A stretch of DNA of 55,669 bases, taken from positions 1 to 55,669 of the forward strand of contig JAJPHT010000028.1 of the NCBI GenBank assembly GCA_021325135.1, written 5' to 3'. The position numbers and the translations under genes are program-made. This document shows, in pieces, positions 30,538 through 39,099 of the stretch. Below the pieces are notes generated by a model. The model saw only the letters and a program-made list of their open reading frames with translations, was not told where the DNA came from and ran no database searches. Source of the DNA: Pseudomonadota bacterium (lineage in GTDB: Archaea; Thermoplasmatota; SW-10-69-26; JACQPN01; JAJPHT01). Each line of letters begins with the position of its first letter. Positions within the stretch are counted from its first letter, which is position 1.

Positions 30538-31421
30538 CTCTGTCGCGTGAAGAAGCGAGGACATGAGGCACAGCGACCGCCCAGGCCGTAGTTGTATTCC
30601 ACGTTTTCAACGCGCACGGCAAGAGCTTCGGCTTTTCGTTGCAGGGCTTCCCAATCCGACCGGAGCTTGTCGAAATCGCCGCGGGTCTTGAGGTCGTCGC
30701 GGATCGCCTCAAGCGTCGTCTTGGACCCTTCAGCGTTCTCTTTGGTCCCCAACGCTTCGGTTCCCTGGTGCATGATAAACGCCCATTCCTCGTCGCGATC
30801 GTTCTTGCGCTCCACGCGGAACGTCAGGCGTGTGGAAAGCGGCTCATGATATTCTTCTGCCAGCCACGGGAGAAGCGCCGTCACGAATATTCGGATGCCC
30901 ATTTTTGGAATCTTTGGGTCATGATAATTCCACTTGAGCGGATGGTTTCCTTGCTCGATACGTTGCTCAATCCGAAGTGCCACATCTACGATTTGTTCCT
31001 CAAAGGCAGCCACGTCCACCTGAAGGGCGTCCCATTCCCGGTGGAGTGCAGGCCAATGCTGCTTGCTGCGCTCCCACAGGGCGCCGCGCGGGTAGAAATT
31101 CCTGTCCGCATCACCAAACAGAGCGGGGACCTTGGCGCGAAAGGGGAAGTCCTTCTCATAGGCGGTATTGACCCACCTGCGAAGCCCGCTGTGGAGCTTC
31201 CATCCTGCGTAGCTCCGCAGGTGGGCCTTCCAAGGGCGGATCACTTCTGAGAGAAAATCTCTTCGGTGTTCGGCCCGAAGCTGGAGAACGTGCAGATAGC
31301 GATTTCCGGCGAGTGCTGCAATGACGCCAAGGAGGCCCACCAAGAGGGCAAGCGCGATTTGCGAAGCGGCGGCAAAAGGGTTCGGCCCCTCAGCCGTGGC
31401 ATTCTCCAACGCAAGGAGCAT
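30534..31421 (-). CDS. Membrane-anchored hypothetical protein of the integrated element
   Basis: 295 aa from ATG 31421. One N-terminal TM helix (ASQIALALLVGLLGVIAALA) then a long, soluble, mostly helical part with aromatic and charged residues (EWDALQVDVAAFEEQIVDVA, then LRIEQRIEQGNH) and a final Cys pair (RCASCPRF). Orientation suggests a cytoplasmic C-terminal domain. No family recognised. Its codon use is less GC-biased than in chromosomal genes around it, consistent with acquired DNA. Confidence 0.65.
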   Translation of the reverse strand: MLLALENATAEGPNPFAAASQIALALLVGLLGVIAALAGNRYLHVLQLRAEHRRDFLSEVIRPWKAHLRSYAGWKLHSGLRRWVNTAYEKDFPFRAKVPALFGDADRNFYPRGALWERSKQHWPALHREWDALQVDVAAFEEQIVDVALRIEQRIEQGNHPLKWNYHDPKIPKMGIRIFVTALLPWLAEEYHEPLSTRLTFRVERKNDRDEEWAFIMHQGTEALGTKENAEGSKTTLEAIRDDLKTRGDFDKLRSDWEALQRKAEALAVRVENVEYNYGLGGRCASCPRFFTRQS

Positions 31422-31477
31422 CGGCGCTGGGTAGCCTCCCCCGCTGCATGAAACCCCCCCAATCTTTGACGGAAAGG

Positions 31478-32620
31478 CTATGCCCCCGCCTTCACGGTCC
31501 GGATCAGTCCCGCCACTGTCTGCGCGCCCTTGCGCGTGGGCATCAGGCGATTCCAAATCTCGCGCGCCCCCACCACGGGCATACACCGGTCGTACCAGTA
31601 GCGGGCTTCCGGCTTGCCTTCCAGTGTGCCCAGCTTGGTGTAAATTCCCTGGGTGGGGTCGGGCGTCAACTCGCTTCGGGTGAGCAGGCTGTCGCCGCGC
31701 AGGACGGCGACGATGTGCGAGGGGCAGCCGCGGCGCTTCAGGACGCTCGTGAAGCCCCGCCGGTTGGTGTGGCCCGTGACGTTGGACTCGCGGCTCGTGA
31801 TGCTCTCCGCGAGGGAGCTTGCCTGGACTAGGCACTGAATCTTGTGTTGCGCGGTCTGCATCTTGATGTGGCTGCCCTTCTTCTGACCGGGCCAAAGCCA
31901 CGGATTGCCGGGATGGGTCTTCGCATTGCGTTCGCACTTCAGCTTCAGGAAATACTCCAACTCCTCGTCAAAGTAGACCTTCAGATAGGTTCGCTTGGGG
32001 TGCGCCTCCAGCGTGATGATGCGCTCACGCCAGTTGATCTTGTCAACGCGAATGGTGATGGCCTCGCCCAGGCGCACGCCCGTCTTGAAGAGGAGCAATT
32101 CCAGGAGGAAGCTGTCCAGGTCTTCGGCAGCCTCCAAGAGGATTGCCACGTCGTGTTCGTCTACGGCGCGGTAGTCGGGGCGAAGCTCGGCCCGGTGGTT
32201 CTTCTTGAAACTCTTCTGGAGGTCGTGGAAGGGGTTGCCCAGGCAGAGGCTCCGCACGCGAGCCAAGTAGTTGTAAAGGCTGCTCGCGCAGATGATGTGC
32301 GACAAGACCGTGCCCGCCTTCAACGCGGCCTTCTTCTGGCGCCCCGCATAGGGGCCCGTCGTGACCCACTTCACGAACGCCTGCGCCTCCGGGCGCTGGA
32401 GGCTGAGGAGGTGGAGCTTCCTCGTGGAGACGTATTCCAAGAGGTGACGGGCGTTGCGCTTCCAGTTCTTGTTCCCGCCCATCCCCTCGTCGTCCAAGTA
32501 GGCGAACCAGTCGGAGACGAGCTTCTCATTCGGGTACTCGCGGCGGGCGGCCTCCGTGATCTTGACCTGAAGCTCGCGCGTCAACTCCTCCACCGTGGGC
32601 GTCGCAGTGGGGTGACTCAT
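31478..32620 (-). CDS. Tyrosine recombinase / integrase
   Basis: 380 aa. The catalytic domain carries the tyrosine-recombinase pattern: Arg183 in KTGVRLGEAITI, His284-x-x-Arg287 in TGHTNRRGF, LRGDS in the place of the usual L-G-H/W box, and the nucleophile Tyr327 in GIYTKL. The N-terminal ~150 residues form the core-binding/SAM-like helical domain. It probably inserts and excises the surrounding element. Its ATG overlaps the stop of the RHH/wHTH gene by ATGA, so the two are made together. No tRNA gene or obvious att repeat is nearby. Confidence 0.9.
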   Translation of the reverse strand: MSHPTATPTVEELTRELQVKITEAARREYPNEKLVSDWFAYLDDEGMGGNKNWKRNARHLLEYVSTRKLHLLSLQRPEAQAFVKWVTTGPYAGRQKKAALKAGTVLSHIICASSLYNYLARVRSLCLGNPFHDLQKSFKKNHRAELRPDYRAVDEHDVAILLEAAEDLDSFLLELLLFKTGVRLGEAITIRVDKINWRERIITLEAHPKRTYLKVYFDEELEYFLKLKCERNAKTHPGNPWLWPGQKKGSHIKMQTAQHKIQCLVQASSLAESITSRESNVTGHTNRRGFTSVLKRRGCPSHIVAVLRGDSLLTRSELTPDPTQGIYTKLGTLEGKPEARYWYDRCMPVVGAREIWNRLMPTRKGAQTVAGLIRTVKAGA

Positions 32621-33321
32621 TCGGTCTCATCTCCCGCAGGACTCGCCAGGCTGTAGCGTGCATCCTTGCCCTTCACGATGAGGCCCAGGCGCGCGGCCCC
32701 CGCAATCGCGCGGCTGGCCTCCTGCTCGCTTATCCCCGTCTCCATGAGGCGGGCCTCCAAGTCCTTCCTGGCGAGCCTGGGCGCGATGGTGAGCGCGCCC
32801 AGGATGGCCCGCGTCGGCCCCGGGACCTCCTCGTACTCCGTCCCCGCGCCCATCATGCGCTCGCGGTTCGCTTCGTGCGCGCGGTGAAGCTCCACCACGT
32901 GCCCCGCCAACTCGTGCGCCCGTTCCTGGCATTCCGCCAACCTCCGCTCCGCCTCCTCCGCTCGCCGCACGGCATCCGAGCGGTCCCGCTCCGCCAAGTC
33001 CGCCCGGTTGGACAACTCAGCCAGCGTCTTCTCAAGCTCCACGACGCGGCCCGCGTCGTTCGGGTTCCCCAGGAGGTGCTGCGCGAAGGCTGGGTCCCGC
33101 AACCGGCACAACTGGAGGAACAAGAGGGGATCGGCGCGGCTCTGAAGGATGAACCGGGCATACCCGCTGGCGCTCTGCGAATGGCTGCCCGCCTCCCGCT
33201 CGAAGGCCTCCCGCTCCGGAGCCGTAAGGTAGACCTTCAAGGGCGGGACCTTCGCCGCCTCCACGACGGGGACGGACGCGGGCGAGGCGATCAGGGCAGG
33301 GCGGGGGGTCTTGGAGGGCAT
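32617..33321 (-). CDS. RHH / coiled-coil / wHTH fusion coupled to the integrase
   Basis: 234 aa from ATG 33321 (247 aa from 33360). Residues ~28-60 read as a ribbon-helix-helix (LKVYLTAPEREAFEREAGSH, then SASGYARFILQS). A coiled coil follows (VVELEKTLAELSNRADLAER, then RRAEEAERRLAECQERA) and a C-terminal winged helix (GALTIAPRLARKDLEARLME, then ISEQEASRAIAGAARLGLIV). Two DNA-binding modules joined by a rod could bridge two sites, as a recombination-directing or partition-like factor would. This role is inference from the architecture and the coupling to the integrase. Confidence 0.75.
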   Translation of the reverse strand: MPSKTPRPALIASPASVPVVEAAKVPPLKVYLTAPEREAFEREAGSHSQSASGYARFILQSRADPLLFLQLCRLRDPAFAQHLLGNPNDAGRVVELEKTLAELSNRADLAERDRSDAVRRAEEAERRLAECQERAHELAGHVVELHRAHEANRERMMGAGTEYEEVPGPTRAILGALTIAPRLARKDLEARLMETGISEQEASRAIAGAARLGLIVKGKDARYSLASPAGDETE

Positions 33322-33463
33322 GAGGTCTCGGGCTCCGGGCCATGCCGAAGCCCACGCCACCTGGGCGCGTGCCCCTCGGGCTTGCCCTTCCGAAAAGGGC
33401 TATCCGAGGGGACCCAACCCGGGTCGGTCGCGGGCCCCGCACGGGCCCGCACAAAGGATAGAC

Positions 33464-33535
33464 TCAGGGGGGCTCGCCCCCCTGACGTTTCGTTTCTCTG
33501 ATCAGACGACCTCACGTCAGGGGGCTGCGCCCCCC
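33464..33535. terminator. GC palindromes after the dehydrogenase gene
   Basis: A perfect 10-bp inverted repeat with 2-base loop at 33464-33485 (TCAGGGGGGC and its complement) and a 6-bp one at 33520-33534 (GGGGGC-TGC-GCCCCC). A third GC-rich hairpin (GCGCGCG stems) is at 33551-33570. They lie just after the 3' end of the minus-strand dehydrogenase. No T-run follows, so stem-loop rather than oligo-T termination would be expected. Confidence 0.45.
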
Positions 33536-33580
33536 GAACCCCCCGCTGGTGCGCGCGCTGCGGCGCGCGCGAAACGACTC

Positions 33581-34513
33581 CTACGCGCACCGCCAGCCCG
33601 CCACGTCGGCGGCGCGGCCCGCCACGACGGCCCGGGCGATGGCCCCGGACCGCTCGTGGCGCAGGCGGATGGAGCGCGCGTCGTAGGCCCCAAGGTGGGG
33701 TGTCAGGATCACGTTGGGCAGCGCGGCGAAGCGCGCGAGGTCCGCCTCCGGCCGGGGCTCCCCGGGCAGCACGTCCGCCGCATAGCCCGCGAGCCGCCCG
33801 TCGCGCAGCGCCGCCTCCACCGCCGCCTGGTCGACCACGTCGCCGCGGGCGGTGTTGACCAGCAGCGCGCCCTGCCGAAGCATCGCGATCTCCCTGGCGC
33901 CGATCATGCCGCGCGTCGCGTCGGTGAGCGGCACGTGGATGGTGAGCGCGTCGCTCCCGCGCAGCAGCTCCTCCAGCGAGGAGGCGAAGCGCGTCGGCTT
34001 CCCGGGCGCGAGGTCGTAGCCCAGCGTCGGCACGCCCAGGGCGCCCAGCATCGCGGCGACGCGCGAGCCGATGCGGCCCACGCCCAGGATGCCCACGGTG
34101 AGGTCGGGCAGGTCGCGCGCCTCCAGGCCCGCGCGCTCCCACGTCCCGGCCCGGGTGCGCGCCCGCGCCTCGGGCATGCGGCGCGCCAGCGCGAGGAGGA
34201 AGCCCAGCGTCAGGCGCGCGACGGCGTCCGCCGCGTAGTCGCTCAGGTGATAGCCCGCGACGCCGCGCCCGCGCATCCACTCCGCGGGCATGTGGTCGAA
34301 GCCGTCGGAGCGCGTGACGATGGCCTCCAGCGCGGGGAAGCGCTCCAGCGTCGCGGGGTCGAGGCGGTCCGCGTAGGAGACGCTCAGCACGCGCACGTCG
34401 GGCGCCGCGAGGGCGTCCGAGAGGGGCGCGTCCACGATGCGGCCGCCCGGAAGCGCCATCTCCGCGAGGACGCGCTCCCGCGGCGGGACGGAGGTCGCGA
34501 GGAGGGTGGCCAT
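33581..34513 (-). CDS. D-isomer-specific 2-hydroxyacid dehydrogenase
   Basis: 310 aa from ATG 34513. The NAD-binding motif GILGVGRIGSRVAAML (about 140-156) is followed by the catalytic Arg region LLVNTARGDVVDQAAV, the Glu region YAADVLPGEP and the His in ILTPHLGAYD. Together they define the family that interconverts 2-hydroxy acids and 2-keto acids. The exact substrate (lactate, phosphoglycerate, glyoxylate) cannot be assigned. Divergent from the K+ channel by 58 bp. Confidence 0.92.
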   Translation of the reverse strand: MATLLATSVPPRERVLAEMALPGGRIVDAPLSDALAAPDVRVLSVSYADRLDPATLERFPALEAIVTRSDGFDHMPAEWMRGRGVAGYHLSDYAADAVARLTLGFLLALARRMPEARARTRAGTWERAGLEARDLPDLTVGILGVGRIGSRVAAMLGALGVPTLGYDLAPGKPTRFASSLEELLRGSDALTIHVPLTDATRGMIGAREIAMLRQGALLVNTARGDVVDQAAVEAALRDGRLAGYAADVLPGEPRPEADLARFAALPNVILTPHLGAYDARSIRLRHERSGAIARAVVAGRAADVAGWRCA

Positions 34514-34571
34514 CGGGTGCCGACCCCGCCGCTCCCGGATGGTTTTTCCGCCTGGGCTCCGAGTCCGGGGC

Positions 34572-35444
34572 ATGCCCGAGGGGTCGTTCAAGGAGCGGGT
34601 CTTCCACGCGCTGGAGGGCACGCCGCACGAGCCGGGGAAGCACCACGCGCCCGTCGTGTTCGTCATCACCGCGGTCATCGTGCTCAACGTCGTGGCCATC
34701 GTGCTGGAGTCCGTGCAGGCGGTGCGCGACGCCGCGGGCCCGGTCCTCGTGGCGTTCGAGTGGGCCTGCGTCGCCGTCTTCACCGTGGAGTACGCGGCGC
34801 GGCTCTGGTCCTGCACCGCGGACCCGCGCTTCTCGCGCCCCGTCCGCGGGCGCCTGAGCTACGCGCTCACGGGCTTCTCCCTCATCGACCTGCTCGCGAT
34901 CCTGCCCACCTACGCGACGCTTGCCTTCGGCTCCGCGGGCGTGGACTTCACCTTCCTGCGGGCGCTGCGTCTCTTCCGCCTGGTGCGCGTGCTCAAGCTG
35001 GGCCGCTACTCCACGGCCGCGCATCACCTCTCCACCGTGCTCCACGAGCGGAGGCACGACCTGGCCGTCACGGCGGCGGTGGCGGGCGTCTTCCTCCTCG
35101 TCTCCTCCAGCGTGATGTACGAAGCGGAGCACGACGCCCAGCCCGACAAGTTCTCCAGCATCCCCGAGGCCATGTGGTGGGGCGTCGTGACGCTGGGCAC
35201 CGTGGGCTACGGCGACGTGTACCCCGTCACGACCCTGGGCAAGGTGCTCGGCGGCGTCAGCATCGTGGCCGGCATCGCGTTCCTCGCCATGCCCACGGCC
35301 ATCATCGCGTCGGGCTTCCTCTCGCAGCTGGAGAAGTCGCGCGCCGCCGCGAAGCCGTGCCCCCACTGCGGGAAGCTGGAATCCGAGCCCGTGCTGTCGC
35401 GCTCCGTGGCGGTGGATGGGCCTCCGCCGCAGAAGCCCGCCTAG
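34572..35444 (+). CDS. Voltage-gated-type potassium channel
   Basis: 290 aa. Six-TM plan: S1 VVFVITAVIVLNVVAIVLES, S2 VAFEWACVAVFTVEYAARLW, S3 FSLIDLLAILPTYATLAF, an S4 with regular Arg/Lys spacing (FLRALRLFRLVRVLKLGRY), the pore filter TLGTVGYGD (about 206-214) and S6 VLGGVSIVAGIAFLAMPTAI. This is a Kv-like subunit that would form tetramers in the membrane. The short C-tail has a CPHCGK pair that could bind metal. The linker to the dehydrogenase gene is a shared divergent promoter region. Confidence 0.93.
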   Translation: MPEGSFKERVFHALEGTPHEPGKHHAPVVFVITAVIVLNVVAIVLESVQAVRDAAGPVLVAFEWACVAVFTVEYAARLWSCTADPRFSRPVRGRLSYALTGFSLIDLLAILPTYATLAFGSAGVDFTFLRALRLFRLVRVLKLGRYSTAAHHLSTVLHERRHDLAVTAAVAGVFLLVSSSVMYEAEHDAQPDKFSSIPEAMWWGVVTLGTVGYGDVYPVTTLGKVLGGVSIVAGIAFLAMPTAIIASGFLSQLEKSRAAAKPCPHCGKLESEPVLSRSVAVDGPPPQKPA

Positions 35445-35463
35445 GCTCTGCCCTTCGCCTCTC

Positions 35464-35483
35464 CTGGGGGCTGCCGCCCCCAG
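35464..35483 (+). terminator. GC hairpin after the channel gene
   Basis: CTGGGGGC and GCCCCCAG, an 8-bp stem with a TGCC loop, lies 20 bp after the channel stop. It resembles the palindromes on the other side of the dehydrogenase/channel pair. Confidence 0.45.
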
Positions 35484-35492
35484 ACCCCCGCG

Positions 35493-35583
35493 AGACCCGA
35501 ATCTCCGAATCTCGGAATCACCGGACAAGAGACGCTCGTGCGTCGTTTTCTGCGGTGATTCCGAGATTCGGAGATTCGGGTCT
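35493..35583. repeat. Perfect 31-bp inverted repeat
   Basis: Arms 35493-35523 and 35553-35583 are exact reverse complements with a 29-nt spacer. The arm contains a short internal repeat (CGAATCTCCGAATCTCGG). It lies between two convergent genes and is followed by another GGGGGC/GCCCCC hairpin (35597-35611). It could be a bidirectional terminator or a small mobile-repeat remnant. Confidence 0.75.
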
Positions 35584-35631
35584 TTCCGGGGGGAAAGGGG
35601 GCGGAGCCCCCAGCGAGAAAAGGAAAAGAGA

Positions 35632-35919
35632 TCAGATCCGCTCGGGGTCGTCCACGAGGTAGATGGTGGGCGCCTCGAGGACGCCGGCCCGCTGCATGGT
35701 GGCCTTGAGGTCGGCGCTCGTGAAGAACGCCTTCGCCTTCTCGATGTCCCCGTAGCGCATCACGACGACGACGTCGTTGGGGTCGGCGAGGCTGCGGTGG
35801 ACGCGCTCCTCCTTGAGGCTCGCCGCTTCGCGGGCCCCCTTGTGGTTCTGGAAGAAGGGCAGCCACGCGTTGTAGTCCTTGACCTTGTGCTTGACGATCG
35901 CATAGACCATGGGAGACAC
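35632..35919 (-). CDS. Dimeric alpha/beta-barrel-like small protein
   Basis: 95 aa (92 if started at the second Met). MVYAIVKHKVKDYNAWLPFF followed by VVVVMRYGDIEKAKAFFTSA is the pattern of ferredoxin-like dimeric alpha/beta barrels (antibiotic-biosynthesis monooxygenase and DUF1330-like groups). Substrate unknown; these proteins often act on quinone-like or stress-related compounds. Confidence 0.7.
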   Translation of the reverse strand: MSPMVYAIVKHKVKDYNAWLPFFQNHKGAREAASLKEERVHRSLADPNDVVVVMRYGDIEKAKAFFTSADLKATMQRAGVLEAPTIYLVDDPERI

Positions 35920-36053
35920 GCTCCGACCATTCCAACGCCCTCGACGACCTCAAGGCGCGCAGGGGCCCGCGCCGCGCGATCCCACCCTCCACGGGCGGGC
36001 GCTGCGATTCTGCGGAAAGCGGCCCTCCGAAAACGCAATGCGCGGGGGCCGGC

Positions 36054-37049
36054 GTGGCCCCACCTGTGGATTCCCTCGACCACGCGATCCTGCGCGAGCT
36101 GGCCCGCGACAAGGTGCTCCTCTGGGGCGGTCTCGACCCGCGCGTGTCGGCGGCGAGCCTCGCGGACGCGGTGGGCGTCGACAAGAGCACCGTGCGCGCC
36201 CGGCTGCGCGCGTGGGGCAAGGCGGGCTTCCTGGGGCGCTTCCACGTCATCCCCAACCCGCGCCTCTGGGGGATGGGCTGCGCGGCGGGCGGCATCTTGG
36301 TGAAGGATCCCGCGGACAAGACGCGCGTGCTGGAGGATCTGGGGCTCGTGGACGGCATGCTCACCGCGCAGGAGCACGTGGGGGGCTGGATCGGCCTGGG
36401 GTTCGTGGACGACGGCCCCGCCGCGCTGGAGCGCCGCGCGCGGCTCCTCTCGCGCCTGCCCGGGGTCGTGGAGGTCCAGCCGGTCTTGCGCTGGGGCGCG
36501 CCCTCCTGCTCGCGCGCGCCCACGCCCCTGGACTGGCGCATCATGCGCGCGCTGCGCGAGGCCCCCTCCGCGCCCCTGGGCGACCTCGCCCGCGCCGTGG
36601 GCGTGAGCCCCAACACCTTCCACGCCCACTACGAGGCGCTCGTGGACGGGGGCGCCATCTGGAGCCTGCCCGACCTGGACTTCACGCGCTACGAGGGCGT
36701 CGTGGTGGCGCGGCTCATCATCACCTTGGCGCCCGAGGCGAAGCGCGACGCCACCATGCGCGCCGTGCGCGAGGCCGTGCGCGACCCCGTGCTGGAGACG
36801 ACGCAGCCCGAGGTGCAGGCGCCCGACGGCACGCGCTACCTGAGCCTCATGGTGCAGTCGCCCACGGTGGGCGCGGCGGAGGAGGCCGAGATCGCGGCGC
36901 GCGCCCTGCCCCACGTCCGCGAGGTGGAGACCCTTTTCCTGCGCCGCTACCGCGTCTACACGGCGTGGGCCCAGGAGCAGGTGGCCCGCATGGCATCGAC
37001 CTCGGGGCCAGAAGCGCGAAGGTCGCGCGGCGCCAGCCGCGACGCATGA
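36054..37049 (+). CDS. Duplicated Lrp/AsnC-like transcriptional regulator
   Basis: 331 aa, GTG start. Two wHTH domains (DHAILRELARDKVLLWGGLD / ASLADAVGVDKSTVRARLRA and DWRIMRALREAPSAPLGDLA / RAVGVSPNTFHAHYEALVDG), each followed by a ligand-domain-like alpha/beta region, give an internal duplication of an Lrp-like unit. It probably binds DNA and senses a small molecule. Its stop overlaps the ATG of the following small gene (ATGA). Confidence 0.8.
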   Translation: MAPPVDSLDHAILRELARDKVLLWGGLDPRVSAASLADAVGVDKSTVRARLRAWGKAGFLGRFHVIPNPRLWGMGCAAGGILVKDPADKTRVLEDLGLVDGMLTAQEHVGGWIGLGFVDDGPAALERRARLLSRLPGVVEVQPVLRWGAPSCSRAPTPLDWRIMRALREAPSAPLGDLARAVGVSPNTFHAHYEALVDGGAIWSLPDLDFTRYEGVVVARLIITLAPEAKRDATMRAVREAVRDPVLETTQPEVQAPDGTRYLSLMVQSPTVGAAEEAEIAARALPHVREVETLFLRRYRVYTAWAQEQVARMASTSGPEARRSRGASRDA

Positions 37050-37228
37050 GGGACCGGAGAGGGGCAAGCGCGACCGGGGGCAACGCGGGCCCGGAGCGCG
37101 TCGGCGCGCCGGATGCTGAGGGGTCGGACGCCTTCATGGGCACGACCTCCGGGCGCGGGCCGACGTTCGGGAAGAGGCGCCACGCGGGCAAGCCCGGGAA
37201 GGGATCGCGCGGCGACGACCTGCCCTAG
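37046..37228 (+). CDS. 60-aa basic protein coupled to the Lrp-like gene
   Basis: The ATG overlaps the preceding TGA and the TAG shares CTAG with the convergent gene. The protein is Gly/Arg/Lys-rich (GPTFGKRRHAGKPGKGSRGD) and probably unstructured. Tight overlaps at both ends favour it being real; no family recognised. Confidence 0.45.
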   Translation: MRDRRGASATGGNAGPERVGAPDAEGSDAFMGTTSGRGPTFGKRRHAGKPGKGSRGDDLP

Positions 37229-37515
37229 AGAGGGCGATAGCAGATCGTGTGGTCGACGTAGATCATGCAGTACCAGCCGAACGACGTGTGGCAGTTGAAG
37301 CCGTAGAGGTCGTTGCACAGCAGGCTCGTCGTCGACACGTCCGTCGTGACGGGCAGGCCGTAGGGGAAGAGGCGGCACGCCATCTGGCTGGGCGGGGGCG
37401 GGCACCAGAGCGCGCAGAGGTCGTCCGAGGGCGCGCAGCCGGCGCTGGCCACGGGGACGAGCGGGATCAGGAACGACAGGCCGAGAAGAGCGGCAAGCGG
37501 GAGATGGAGCTTCAT
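37225..37515 (-). CDS. Small secreted Cys-rich protein
   Basis: 96 aa. Signal peptide (LPLAALLGLSFLIPLVPVAS), then a mature part of about 70 residues with eight Cys (AGCAPSDDLCALWCPPPPSQ, LLCNDLYGFNCHTSFGWYC) suggesting several disulfides. Not obviously related to the CAGxGAHC family at 27.4-29.0 kb. Function unknown. Confidence 0.65.
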   Translation of the reverse strand: MKLHLPLAALLGLSFLIPLVPVASAGCAPSDDLCALWCPPPPSQMACRLFPYGLPVTTDVSTTSLLCNDLYGFNCHTSFGWYCMIYVDHTICYRPL

Positions 37516-37653
37516 GTGCCCAAGCCTCCCGCCTGCCACGCCAACGAGGAAAGATGAGCCTTGCGTCTCCGAGGCCGGCCGGCGGAGGGCCCCGCGGATC
37601 GTGGCGGCGGCGTAGCCGCCCTTTTTCGGGCGGTCCGGACATGGCCCCGCGTG

Positions 37654-38952
37654 ATGCGCCTCCTCCTCGCGCTGGCCCTCGTCGCCCTCGCCGCCGGGTG
37701 CGCCGCGCCCGCCACGACGCCCGCCCCCGCGGGGGCCCCGGACGCCATGGCCCCCCTTGCGTTCAGCGCGCCGGCCATCCTCGACCCCGTGCGCAGCGGC
37801 GGCGAGCCCGTGATCTTCGAGACGCCGAAGCACACCCTCCTCATCGCCGCGCACCCGGGCTTCACGCACGTCAAGGCGCCCCCGGGGCCCGAGGTCCTGG
37901 AGCCCGCCAACGGGCAGAGCTACCTCTACCGCTCCGCCGACGGGGGCGCGTCCTGGAGCGTCGTCACGGGGCCCTCGGGCACGCCCAGGAACGACGCGTG
38001 GGGCATCAGCGACCCGGACCTCGCGGCCAACGCCGACGGCTCGCGCCTCGTCATGGCGGACCTCCAGGCAGTGAGCGCCTCGACCGCCGCGTCCACGGAC
38101 GACGGCGCCTCGTGGCCCAGCGCCGCCCCCATGGTGACGGACCCGCAGGACGGCAGCGTCGACCGGCCGTGGCTTGCCTTCGCCGACGGCCACTTCTACG
38201 TGCTCTACAACGGCGACGGCAACGGCCACTGGCGGCTGCGCCAGAGCGACGACGGCGTGACGTGGAGCGACCTCTCCACGCCCGGCGACGGGAGCTACCC
38301 CGGCGCCATGGCCGCGGGCAAGGACGGCAGCCTCTACGTGGGCAACGGTGACAAGGTGTGGTGGAGCGTGGACGGCGGCAAGACGTTCACCGCCTCCAAG
38401 GTCCCCGCGCAGAAGCCCATGACCGGCATCGTCGCCCAGCGCCCCGCCGTGGACGACGCGGGCACCGTCTACTTCGCGTGGTCCGAGGAGAGCGCCATCT
38501 ACTACGCCGCGAGCCGCGACCACGGCAAGACCTGGGGCCCCGCGGTGCTCCTCAGCGCGGGCCTCCCCGGCACGCACGTCTGGCCCTGGCCCGCGGCGGG
38601 CGCCCCTGGCAAGCTCGTCGTGGCGTGGGTCGGCACCACCGAGACGAACCCGGACCCCAGCGCGGTGAAGGGCGACTGGCTCGTCCACGTCGCGGTGGTC
38701 ACCGGCGCCGACACGGACCACCCCACGGTGCAGGCCGCGCCCGTCAAGGACGCCAAGGTGACGACCGGAGGCATCTGCATGGACGGCACCGTCTGCGAGG
38801 CCGAGGCCAAGGACCGCCGCCTGGGCGACTTCATCACCGTGATCGTCGACCACGCGGGGCGGATCCACGTCGCGTATGGCACCACCACGACGGGGCACAG
38901 CATCTCGTCGCCCGCGTACTTCCGCGAGACGGACGGGCCCCGGCTGAGGTGA
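37654..38952 (+). CDS. BNR/sialidase-like beta-propeller lipoprotein
   Basis: 432 aa from ATG 37654. A lipobox (LALVALAAGCAA) suggests a lipid anchor. The body repeats the BNR/Asp-box pattern S-x-D-x-G-x-T/S-W (YRSADGGASWSVVT, QSDDGVTWSDL, WSVDGGKTFTAS, ASRDHGKTWGPAV), as in sialidases and related propellers. Sialidase catalytic residues cannot be verified by eye; it may only bind glycans or proteins. A Cys pair (GICMDGTVCEAE) lies near the C-terminus. Confidence 0.85.
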   Translation: MRLLLALALVALAAGCAAPATTPAPAGAPDAMAPLAFSAPAILDPVRSGGEPVIFETPKHTLLIAAHPGFTHVKAPPGPEVLEPANGQSYLYRSADGGASWSVVTGPSGTPRNDAWGISDPDLAANADGSRLVMADLQAVSASTAASTDDGASWPSAAPMVTDPQDGSVDRPWLAFADGHFYVLYNGDGNGHWRLRQSDDGVTWSDLSTPGDGSYPGAMAAGKDGSLYVGNGDKVWWSVDGGKTFTASKVPAQKPMTGIVAQRPAVDDAGTVYFAWSEESAIYYAASRDHGKTWGPAVLLSAGLPGTHVWPWPAAGAPGKLVVAWVGTTETNPDPSAVKGDWLVHVAVVTGADTDHPTVQAAPVKDAKVTTGGICMDGTVCEAEAKDRRLGDFITVIVDHAGRIHVAYGTTTTGHSISSPAYFRETDGPRLR

Positions 38953-39061
38953 GCGCGCGACGCGCCGGGTTTTTGCTGGGGGCTTCTCTCAAGCCGGACC
39001 TCCGAGGGCGATCCGGGGCTCGGGCCTGAGGCGGCGTGGGCCCCAACGTGCTGCGATTCCC

Positions 39062-39069
39062 GGATAAGG
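39062..39069 (+). promoter_or_regulatory. TATA-like box of the VapBC-like pair
   Basis: GGATAAGG, about 35 bp before ATG 39100, supports that start as leaderless or nearly so. Confidence 0.4.
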
Positions 39070-39099
39070 CTCACGTCAACCTGCGCCCTCTTAGGGTGC

